From the NCBI RefSeq assembly GCF_036227485.1, contig NZ_CP109479.1, positions 10,044,001-10,108,000 on the forward strand: 64,000 bases of DNA, written 5' to 3'. Below the pieces are notes generated by a model. It saw only the letters and a list, made by a program, of their open reading frames with translations, made no database searches and had not been told where the DNA came from. The translations under genes were made by a program, and so were the position numbers. Positions within the stretch are counted from its first letter, which is position 1; every line of letters starts with the position of its first letter. Positions 14,350 to 22,600 of the stretch are shown one piece after another. The stretch comes from Streptomyces sp. NBC_01451. Lineage in GTDB: Bacteria > Actinomycetota > Actinomycetes > Streptomycetales > Streptomycetaceae.

Positions 14350-15351
14350 GTGAGCAGCGTCGACACGACGCAGGCACCGTACGCCCCGGCGAACGCCGAC
14401 GGCACGGTGCGGTACGACGCCCCCACCCTGGCCCGGCTCGGCCAGGTGGCGGCGGAACTGCTGGACCAGGCGAACGACCGGGTCGACGACCCGGCATGGG
14501 TGGCCCTCGCCCGGCACGCCTGGGAGGACGTCCCCGCCGAAATACGGCGCACCGTCCGGGAGTTCCGCAGGCATTCCGGCCCCGACGGCGCCCTCGTCCT
14601 CAGGAGGCTCCCCATCGGTGCCGTGCACCTGCCGCCCACCCCCATGGTGAAGGACTCGGTCCAGCACGGCCCGTCCCTGCCCGCGGCGATGCTGCTGCTG
14701 TTCGCGGCCGGGCTCGGCGACCCGGCCGCGTTCGCGGCGGAGAAGTCCGGTGCCCTCGTCCAGGACGTGGTGCCGGTGCCGGGCCAGGAGAAGGTCCAGG
14801 GCAACGTCGGCTCGGTCGAACTCACCTTTCACACCGAGAACGCCTTCCACCCCCACCGGCCCGACCACGTGATGCTGCTGTGCCTGCGCCCCGACCACGA
14901 GAGCGTCGCCGAACTGCGCACCAGCTGCGCCCGACGCGTCCTGCCGCTGCTGACACCCGGCACCCGCGAGGCGCTCGGCAGGCCCGAGTACATCACCGAG
15001 GCACCGCCCTCCTTCGGCCCGGCCGGTGAAGGCACCGCGCATGCTGTGCTCACCGGCGACCCGGACGACCCCGACTGGTGCTTCGACGAGGCGGCCACCA
15101 AGGCGGTGACCCCCGAAGGCCGAGCCGCCCTCGCCAAACTGGCCGGGGTAGCGCACCGCACGTACACCGGGGTGCTGCTGCGCCCCGGCGACCTCGCGGT
15201 CGTCGACAACAGGATCACCCTGCACGGCCGTTCCGCCTTCACCCCGCGTTACGACGGCCGCGACCGCTGGCTCCAGCGGACCTTCGCCTTCAGCAACCTG
15301 CGCCGTTCCCGCGACCACCGTCCCGGTGACGGAATGGTGCTGGTCAAGTGA
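14350..15351 (+). CDS. Fe(II)/2-oxoglutarate oxygenase, asparagine oxygenase / clavaminate-synthase-like
   Basis: A 333-residue enzyme of the TauD/clavaminate synthase superfamily. The metal triad is visible as HTE (His161, Glu163) and a distal His292 in ITLHGRSAF, followed by an Arg-rich RDRWLQR segment that would bind 2-oxoglutarate. Its closest recognisable relatives hydroxylate the beta carbon of free or carrier-bound amino acids (AsnO, VioC types). Two Asn-like adenylation domains lie in the adjacent NRPS, so beta-hydroxylation of Asn is the natural guess; Arg or another residue cannot be excluded. GTG start at 14350, preceded by the GAAAGGG ribosome site. Confidence 0.88.
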   Translation: MSSVDTTQAPYAPANADGTVRYDAPTLARLGQVAAELLDQANDRVDDPAWVALARHAWEDVPAEIRRTVREFRRHSGPDGALVLRRLPIGAVHLPPTPMVKDSVQHGPSLPAAMLLLFAAGLGDPAAFAAEKSGALVQDVVPVPGQEKVQGNVGSVELTFHTENAFHPHRPDHVMLLCLRPDHESVAELRTSCARRVLPLLTPGTREALGRPEYITEAPPSFGPAGEGTAHAVLTGDPDDPDWCFDEAATKAVTPEGRAALAKLAGVAHRTYTGVLLRPGDLAVVDNRITLHGRSAFTPRYDGRDRWLQRTFAFSNLRRSRDHRPGDGMVLVK

Positions 15352-15417
15352 ACGCCCCATGTGGCTTCGGCCCGCGACGCGGTACGAGAACCGCTGACTT
15401 GAAAGGTACGTGCTGAC

Positions 15418-16686
15418 ATGGCCGAGACCGACCGGACGCCCCTGGCGGTGTTCGAACGTCGTGAGTCGAACGTACGCAGCTACTGCCGTGACTTCCCGGT
15501 GGTCTTCGAACGAGCCGCCGGCCACCACCTGTGGGACACCTCAGGGCGCCGCTATGTGGACCTGCTGTGCGGGGCCGGCTCGCTCAACTACGGCCACAAC
15601 CCGCCCGAGATCGTCGAACGGGTGACGGCCTACCTCACGGCCGGCGGCCCGGTGCAGTCCCTGGACCTGCACACCACGGCCAAGGCTGACTTCCTGGAGC
15701 GGTTCACCAGCCTCGTCCTTGAGCCACGCGGCCTCGGCGACCACGTCGTCCAGTTCCCCGGACCGGCCGGAACGCTCGCCGTCGAGGCCGCCCTGAAGCT
15801 GGCCCGCAAAGTCACCGGGCGTACCGAGGTGATCGCCTTCACCGGAGGCTTCCACGGCGCGTCCCTCGGCGCCCTCGCCGCCACGACCTCCCCGCTGCTG
15901 CGCGGCGCGGCGGGCGTACCCCTGACCGACGTCACGATCCTCCCGTACGGCGACGCGGCCGAGCCCGATCCGTTCGCCGCCCTGGAACACGCACTCGGCC
16001 CGGGCGCGGCGACGCCTCCGCCCGCCGCGGTCCTGCTGGAGACGGTCCAGGGCGAGGGCGGACTGCACACCGCTCCCCGCGCGTGGCTGGCCCGGATCCG
16101 CGAACTCGCCGACGCCTCCGGCACGTTGGTCATCGTGGACGACATCCAGGCGGGTTGCGGACGCACCGGTACCTTCTTCAGCTTCGAGGACGCCCCCGAA
16201 CTCCGCCCCGACATGGTCTGCCTGTCGAAGTCCCTCAGCGGAATGGGACTGCCGATGGCGGCACTGCTGATCCGGCGCGAGATCGACTGCTGGGCCCCCG
16301 GCGAGCACAACGGCACGTTCCGCGGCCACAACCTCGCCTTCGTGGCGGGCTCCGCGGCACTGGACCACTGGACCGACCCGCATTTCACCGACCACGCCGC
16401 CGAACTGGCCGCCGCAATCCGCACCAGCCTCGCGGGCATCACCGACGCACTCCCGGTGGGCGCCGCCGAAGTCGTCGGCAAGGGAGCGATGAGCGGACTG
16501 AGATTCCCCGCTCCGGGGACGGCCGAACGGATACGGGAGGCGTTGTTCCGCGCCGGCATCGTCGCCGAGGCTTCGGGGTCGGGGCATGTACTGAAGCTCC
16601 TGCCCCCCTTGACGATCTCCCTCACCGAGTGGAAGGAAGTGGCGGACACCGTGGGCGACACCGTCCAGGTACTCGCCACGGCGTAG
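15418..16686 (+). CDS. Class III aminotransferase, diaminobutyrate-2-oxoglutarate transaminase type
   Basis: A 422-residue PLP enzyme resembling EctB/DABA aminotransferases, which make L-2,4-diaminobutyrate from aspartate semialdehyde. Landmarks: FTGGFHGASLGALA binding the cofactor phosphate, VDDIQAGCGRTG with the Asp contacting the pyridine nitrogen, and LSKSLSG with the catalytic Lys at about residue 271. GAAAGGTACG precedes the ATG. As the last gene of the NRPS operon it probably supplies diaminobutyrate to the peptide, perhaps to module 1 or to the A-less module. There is no ectoine synthase nearby, which argues against an ectoine role. Confidence 0.9.
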   Translation: MAETDRTPLAVFERRESNVRSYCRDFPVVFERAAGHHLWDTSGRRYVDLLCGAGSLNYGHNPPEIVERVTAYLTAGGPVQSLDLHTTAKADFLERFTSLVLEPRGLGDHVVQFPGPAGTLAVEAALKLARKVTGRTEVIAFTGGFHGASLGALAATTSPLLRGAAGVPLTDVTILPYGDAAEPDPFAALEHALGPGAATPPPAAVLLETVQGEGGLHTAPRAWLARIRELADASGTLVIVDDIQAGCGRTGTFFSFEDAPELRPDMVCLSKSLSGMGLPMAALLIRREIDCWAPGEHNGTFRGHNLAFVAGSAALDHWTDPHFTDHAAELAAAIRTSLAGITDALPVGAAEVVGKGAMSGLRFPAPGTAERIREALFRAGIVAEASGSGHVLKLLPPLTISLTEWKEVADTVGDTVQVLATA

Positions 16687-16695
16687 TCGCCCGAC

Positions 16696-16741
16696 GCCCT
16701 GGGGACGAGCTGAGCCGCAAGGCCGCGGACGTCCCCAGGGC
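16696..16741 (+). terminator. Hairpin terminator after NRPS operon
   Basis: A perfect 12-bp inverted repeat, GCCCTGGGGACG and CGTCCCCAGGGC, separated by 22 bases. It starts 10 bases after the aminotransferase stop codon. There is no T-tract, which is usual for Streptomyces terminators. It marks the likely end of the biosynthetic transcript. Confidence 0.6.
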
Positions 16742-16869
16742 CGACGTGCGTTCAGTCCGCTACGGTGGAGACCGCCGGGTCACCCAACTGCCGGGCGTGG
16801 TGAGCGCCGAGCGCTGCCCCCGTCCCGACGACGGTGGCAGCGACTGCGAACGAATGCGGCCGGCGACCA

Positions 16870-17862
16870 CTACCAGGCGAAGGCCTCCGGAGACGGTCCC
16901 GGCCCCGGGAAGATCTCGTCCAGCCCGGCCAGCAGTTCCTCGCTCAGATCCAACTCGACTGCCCGCAGAGCGGATTCGAGCTGCTCCGCCGTGCGCGGGC
17001 CGACGATCGGGCCGGTCACACCAGGACGGGTGAGCAGCCAGGCCAGGGCGGCCTCACCGGGCTCCAGACCGTGCTTGTCGAGCAGATCCTCGTACGCCTG
17101 GATCTTCGCGTGCACCTCGGGGCCGGACATGGCGCCGGCGGCTCGCCCTTCGCTGCGCCGACCCCCCTCGACCTGCTTCTTCAGCACACCGCCGAGCGCA
17201 CCGCCGTGCAGCGGCGACCACGGGATGATGCCAAGTCCGTACTCCTGCGCGGCCGGTATGACCTCCATCTCGGCGCGGCGCTCGTACAGGTTGTAGAGGC
17301 ACTGCTCGCTCACGAGGCCGATGGTGCCGCCGCGACGGGCGGCTGTCTCATTGGCCTGGGCGATCTTGTAGCCCGGGAAGTTGGAGGACCCGACGTAGAG
17401 GACCTTCCCCTGCTGGACCAGTACGTCGATGGCCTGCCAGATTTCATCGAACGGGGTGTCCCGGTCGATGTGGTGGAACTGGTAGACGTCTATGTAGTCG
17501 GTCTGGAGCCGCTTGAGGGACGCGTCCACGGCGCGCCGGATGTTCACCGCCGACAGCTTCTCGTGGTTGGGCCACACCGCGCCCTCCGGGCGCATGTCGG
17601 CGTACACCTTGGTGGCGAGGACGACCTTGTCGCGCCGCTCGCCGCCCTTCGCGAACCAGTTGCCGATGATGCTTTCGGTACGGCCCTTGTTCTCGCCCCC
17701 GCCGTACATGTTCGCGGTGTCGAAGAAGTTGATGCCGGCTTCCAGCGCGGCGTCCATGATCGCGTGGCTGTCGGTCTCGTCGGTCTGCGGACCGAAGTTC
17801 ATGGTGCCGAGGACGAGCCGGCTGACCTTGAGGCCCGTGCGTCCAAGTTGCGTGTACTTCAT
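16870..17862 (-). CDS. Aldo/keto reductase
   Basis: A 330-residue NADPH-dependent aldo/keto reductase of the YghZ/Gpr-like family. The tetrad is visible: Asp and Tyr in FFDTANMYGGGE, Lys in LATKVY, His in YQFHHID. The C-terminal GPRTAEQLESAL binds NADPH. I chose the ATG giving MKYTQLGRTGL, the usual family start; an upstream GTG adds three residues. Transcribed against the NRPS operon and away from the lipase gene. Nothing in the sequence ties it to the peptide pathway. Confidence 0.93.
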   Translation of the reverse strand: MKYTQLGRTGLKVSRLVLGTMNFGPQTDETDSHAIMDAALEAGINFFDTANMYGGGENKGRTESIIGNWFAKGGERRDKVVLATKVYADMRPEGAVWPNHEKLSAVNIRRAVDASLKRLQTDYIDVYQFHHIDRDTPFDEIWQAIDVLVQQGKVLYVGSSNFPGYKIAQANETAARRGGTIGLVSEQCLYNLYERRAEMEVIPAAQEYGLGIIPWSPLHGGALGGVLKKQVEGGRRSEGRAAGAMSGPEVHAKIQAYEDLLDKHGLEPGEAALAWLLTRPGVTGPIVGPRTAEQLESALRAVELDLSEELLAGLDEIFPGPGPSPEAFAW

Positions 17863-18146
17863 GGACTGCACGCTAGTCGCGTGGAGTGTGCTCTAGGCAA
17901 GGGTGCAATTCGGCGTCCCGCACCGCATGGACCCCACCCCTTGCGGGACATCCGAAAACGTTAACTACCTGGCCTTGGGACAAGTCCCGTCGATGCCGTG
18001 AGTGCGCGGTTCCGGCCGGGGTTTTTGTGTAATCCATCCGGGTATCATCGCTTCTCCGTATCATGCGCAGCGCAGGACGGGACCGGGCGCAGGCTCTCAC
18101 TGGTATCGAGGGGTTGCAGCGGTGGAGTTGCAGGCGATACACGGGG

Positions 18147-19643
18147 GTGTTGGGCTTGGACAGACGTCTTCCCTTACGGGACTTGGTGATCGTGGTTCCT
18201 GGGCTGATGGGCAGCGCCCTCTTCCGCGACGGACACCGGATCTGGCCACCCTCTGCGGGTCTTGCCCCTATTTCGTCGCTCGACCCGCGAAACGACTCCC
18301 AGGACGGACCCGTCACCGCGACGGTCATGATCAGGTCCGCACAGGTGATCGCGGGAATGCTCCGCCACGGCGGGTACGGGACACTTCGATGGCGGCTTTC
18401 CGAGCGTTTCCAGGTCGTCTCCGGGGCGGGCGGCAACCTGCTTGAATTTCCCTATGACTGGCGCCTGGACAACCGGATCAGTGCCGAAGCGCTCGGCGAG
18501 TTCGTGGCGGAGCGTCTGCATAACTGGCGCGCGGCCACCGGATATGCGGAAGCCAGGGTCATTCTGCTGGCTCACAGCATGGGCGGCCTGGTGGCCAGGT
18601 ACTGGCTGGAGGTCCTTGGTGGCCGCGATCAATGCCGGATCCTGGTCACCTTCGGCACACCGCACCGCGGGGCGGTCAAAACACTCGGCTGGCTCGCCGA
18701 CGGCCCGGGTGCGTTACGCCGATCCCTGCGCCCGCTGATCCGCTCCCTGCCCTCCGTCCACCAGTTGCTGCCCATGTACCCGGCGGTGTGCCATGCAGGA
18801 GAGTGGTACCGCCCGGCCGAGGCTCCCGTGCTGCCCGGTATCGATCCCGAGAGAGCGCGCGACGGGCTGGTTTTTCTACGGGAGATCACATACGCCGTGG
18901 ATCGGCAGCACGGGGCGCCGTCGTATCAGCACATGACCTTGGCCGGAACCTTTCAGCGTACGTGGCAGTCGGCGGAGGTGGTGCCCGCAGATCCGGGCGG
19001 GGAGACTCTGCGGCTGCTGCGCAGCCCGGCCCCCGGCTCCACACATTGGCTCGGTGAGCCCGCGCTGCACGGTGACGGTACGGTCCCCCTGGCCTCGGCC
19101 GTCCCTGTCGAGCAGTCCCTGGACTTTCAGGGGACGATCGGCGCCGGGCGCCACGGCTCGCTGCCCTCCCACGAGCGCCTCACGCGCGAGATGCTGGGGC
19201 GCCTGACCTTCACTCAGGCTCATGGGCTGGAGGAACTGCGCGGGGAGCCCGACGAGTCGGCGGACCCGCTGGATGCAGTACCCGCCTGTGGACTGACGCT
19301 GGAGGTGGCCTACGAATACGCCCACGGGGAACCGGTGCTGGCCGACGTCACGCCCGCCGGCGCCGAGGCGCCCGAGGGCGTGAGGGCGATGGTGGAACAG
19401 CTTGCGGAAGAGGGCGTTCCCCAGGGGCAGGGCGGGCTCGCAACACGGGAGGCCGACGTCGTACCGGATGGTGACGGCTGGGCCCTCCTGGCTCGGGATC
19501 TCGCCCCCGGGCTCTACCGGATGACCGTCGCCCCGTGCGGCGTCGGCCCACGGCCGGACCCGGTGAGCGAGGTCTTCCGGGTCACAGGACCCTTCTCCGC
19601 GGGCGGACCGGCCGACGGCGTCCTGGCATCGGAGGCGCCATGA
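18147..19643 (+). CDS. LCAT-like alpha/beta hydrolase (candidate lipase effector)
   Basis: A serine hydrolase of the lecithin:cholesterol acyltransferase-like fold. Landmarks: DLVIVVPGLMGS near the start (oxyanion region), FPYDWR, the nucleophile elbow LLAHSMGGLVARY (Ser144 from this start), GDGTVPL (Asp310) and RHGSLPSH (His336). The last 120 residues after the hydrolase look like a separate small beta-rich domain. The start is uncertain: the ATG at 18063 would add 28 residues that do not look like the family. No signal peptide is evident, so it should act in the cytoplasm. Its stop overlaps the next start as ATGA, so the two genes are translationally coupled. Inference: a phospholipid-attacking effector controlled by the downstream ATPase. 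Confidence 0.82.
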   Translation: MLGLDRRLPLRDLVIVVPGLMGSALFRDGHRIWPPSAGLAPISSLDPRNDSQDGPVTATVMIRSAQVIAGMLRHGGYGTLRWRLSERFQVVSGAGGNLLEFPYDWRLDNRISAEALGEFVAERLHNWRAATGYAEARVILLAHSMGGLVARYWLEVLGGRDQCRILVTFGTPHRGAVKTLGWLADGPGALRRSLRPLIRSLPSVHQLLPMYPAVCHAGEWYRPAEAPVLPGIDPERARDGLVFLREITYAVDRQHGAPSYQHMTLAGTFQRTWQSAEVVPADPGGETLRLLRSPAPGSTHWLGEPALHGDGTVPLASAVPVEQSLDFQGTIGAGRHGSLPSHERLTREMLGRLTFTQAHGLEELRGEPDESADPLDAVPACGLTLEVAYEYAHGEPVLADVTPAGAEAPEGVRAMVEQLAEEGVPQGQGGLATREADVVPDGDGWALLARDLAPGLYRMTVAPCGVGPRPDPVSEVFRVTGPFSAGGPADGVLASEAP

Positions 19644-22600
19644 GCTGGGAGTGGGTCCGGGCCGAGCGGGTCTCTCTGGCCTCCTTCGTCGTCGACGCGC
19701 CCGGACGCTGGATCACCACCCCGCACGGCGACGCCCCCTCCGAGGTACCGCAGGCCCCTCGGGCCCGGCGAACGATCGCCGCGTCCGCCTACGACACCCT
19801 GGCCCGCCAGCGGCTCACCTACGACGGCAGCGCGCCTTTCGACCCCCGGGCCGTCGGCCGACAGGTGGTGCGCGACCCGAGACGGCTGCTCACCGACGCA
19901 CGGTCGGGCACCTGCCTCGACCTGTCCCTGCTCTACGCGGGAATGCTCCTGGTACGCGGACTGATTCCTTACCTCGCCGTCGTCCAGGGGCATGCCCTGG
20001 TCCTGGTCTCCACCACGCACGAAAGCCGCGACCACGATGTGCCCGACCGCCCAGGACGTGCCGCCGCCCTCGCCCAGGACGGCCTGCTCGAGCCGGACCA
20101 GATCCGTCGCCTGGTCGCGGACGGACATCTGCTGCCGGTCGACTGCACGGGGTTCGCAGAGGTCACCCGTTCCTCGCAGGGCCTCGACCACGCATTGCGC
20201 ACCGACGGACTGCTGAGCTTCGACCACGCCGTCGACCTGGGCCGACGCATCCTGGCCGAGAAGGAGATCCATTTCGGTGTCGACATCTGCACCGCCCGCT
20301 GGGATCACGGCGTGCTGCCCCGGCCATTGCCCGACGAACCGGTGGACGAGCGCCTCGCACCCTACGACTTCCGCCACGGCGCGGCCCAGCGCCCCGTCTT
20401 CCACGACCCGGATGACGACACCTCGCCCGACCGCATCTTCGGCCTGCTGCGCGGGGGGCGTACGGTCGTCCAGCTCGCCGGGCCGCCCGGATCCGGGATG
20501 AGCCGCTTGTGCTACGAAACAGCACTGCGCGCACAGGCCGCCGACTGGCAGGTGCTCACCGCCGATCTGGACCGGCGCGACCCCACCCTCCCGGGCCGGG
20601 ACGGGTCGCTGACGGAGGCGGTACTGAGCCGGGTCACCTCCGGGACCCGCACTCTGGTGGTCCTCGACAACCCGGACACCATCGCCCTCACTGAGGAGGA
20701 ACTGGTCCGTCTAACGGACCGGGTGGAGGACGGATCGGAGGACGAAAGGGACAGCCACCCGTCCGGCGACGACGTACCCGGCACCCGCCTCGCCGTGCTC
20801 GTGACCGTCCGCGGTGGCCCTGCGGTGCCCGGCGGCACAGGGCCGGGCCAGTCGGTCGGCGGGCCACGGACCTTGCGAGTCCGGCTCGACGCAGAGTACG
20901 GGGCTCGGATCGCCGACGCCATCATTCGCCTCGTGGCCCCGGACGCCCTTGCCCAGCTCAGCATGACGGAAATGCGGGAACGTTGCGGTGGCCGGCCCGG
21001 ATTTGCCCTGACGGCCGCGCTCCAGGAACAAGCCGCGATACGCGAGGCCGGCGGGCCGAGTCCGGGAGTGGTCGTGGGGAGCCGCCAGTGGCGCTATGTG
21101 CGCCAGGTGCTGCAGAGACAACGGCTGATCCCCATGCCTCCCCGGGACCCGCTCAGCCGTGCCGAGGCCGCGCCCCGGGTGCTGGTGTTCGCCGCGGTCG
21201 CCGCGACCGCACCCGCCGACGAGGAAGCCCTCGTCCGCACCGCGGATCGCGCGATCGAGGCCCTCGGCAGCCGGGAACTGCCGACGGGCCAGGCGTTCGT
21301 CGACGAACTGGTCCACGACCTCGGACTCCTCACCCTCAGCGCCTCGCGGCCGACGACCGTCCGCAGAGGCCGCGACTCCGCGGCCCCGGCCAGGCAGGAC
21401 GTCGCCGTGCGGCGGCTGGAGCCGGTCACGGCCACGCTTCCCGCGGTGCTCCTGAACGAGGTGTTCTTCCCGCTGGGGCAACAGGAGATCGACCGACGGG
21501 CGGCCCAGCTGTTGTTCGATGTCGCCGCGGCGAACCCCCGTGCGCTGGGCTGGCTCGGAGCCCGGGTCGCCGCCGCCCACGACCAGTTCGACGCCACACG
21601 CCAGAAGGCCGTCGCCGCAGTGTGCGCCGAGTGGGTCCACGAACACGCGGCCTCTCTCGGAGCAATGCTGGACGGCCCCGACAGCGGCCGGGCGTTGTAC
21701 ACACTCCTGCACCACACCCCGTGGCGGGAACCTGTCCTGGCCGAGTGGAACGCCGTCGTCCAGCCCTGGTTCGGAGCCAGCACGCCCAGTCGGCAGGCCC
21801 GACTGCTGGCCGAAGTACTGACCGATCGGCACGACGACGACCGGATGAGAGATAGAGTGCGGATCGCTCTGGTCTGGCTGGCGGGAGACCTCAACGCCGA
21901 TCGAAGCCCGAGCGGTGCCCTTCGACCCGAGACCAAGGACAACAGCGACGCCTACCGCGTCCTGCACCGACTGCTCAAGGTCGTCCGTAAGGACGAGCAG
22001 TACGCCAAAGACGCCGTTGCCTACGCCCTTCACTGGCTTGCCGCCCACCCCGCTTCCCGCTCAGCCTCCTTCGTGCTGGTCCCCCTCCTCGGCCACCGGC
22101 TCACCGCGGAGCAGTCGGCCGAAGTCACCGACAAGACGCTCGACCGTCTAGAAGCCGTGCCCGCGAAGCGACGCGATCCGGCCGCAGGACGGATCATCTG
22201 CGCCCTGCTGCGTCACCACCGCGAGGCCGGGGGGCAGCGCACGGAGCGGATGCGACGTCTGGAAAGAGTCGTAGGGCGCTGGCTGCTCCGTCACGAGGCC
22301 CTGCCGGAGGCGGGTTTCCTCTTCCAGGCACTGCTCGACGGGCGGCAGGTCTTCACGGGGATCGACGACCCGGTGGACCGGTGTCTGCAGTGGCTGGGGC
22401 GCCACACCCCTCTCCCGAGCGCCCCCTACGTCCTCAAAGCGCTGGTGAGCCCACCCTCGCTCGACCTCACGCCGGCGCAGGCCCTCCGGCTGTGCGGACA
22501 CGTCATGAACTGGCACCGGGAGAATCCGGGGCACGATCTCACGCCGGTGATTCTGAGTCGAACCGTGGGTTACAGCGACATCGACGAACAGACCGCCACG

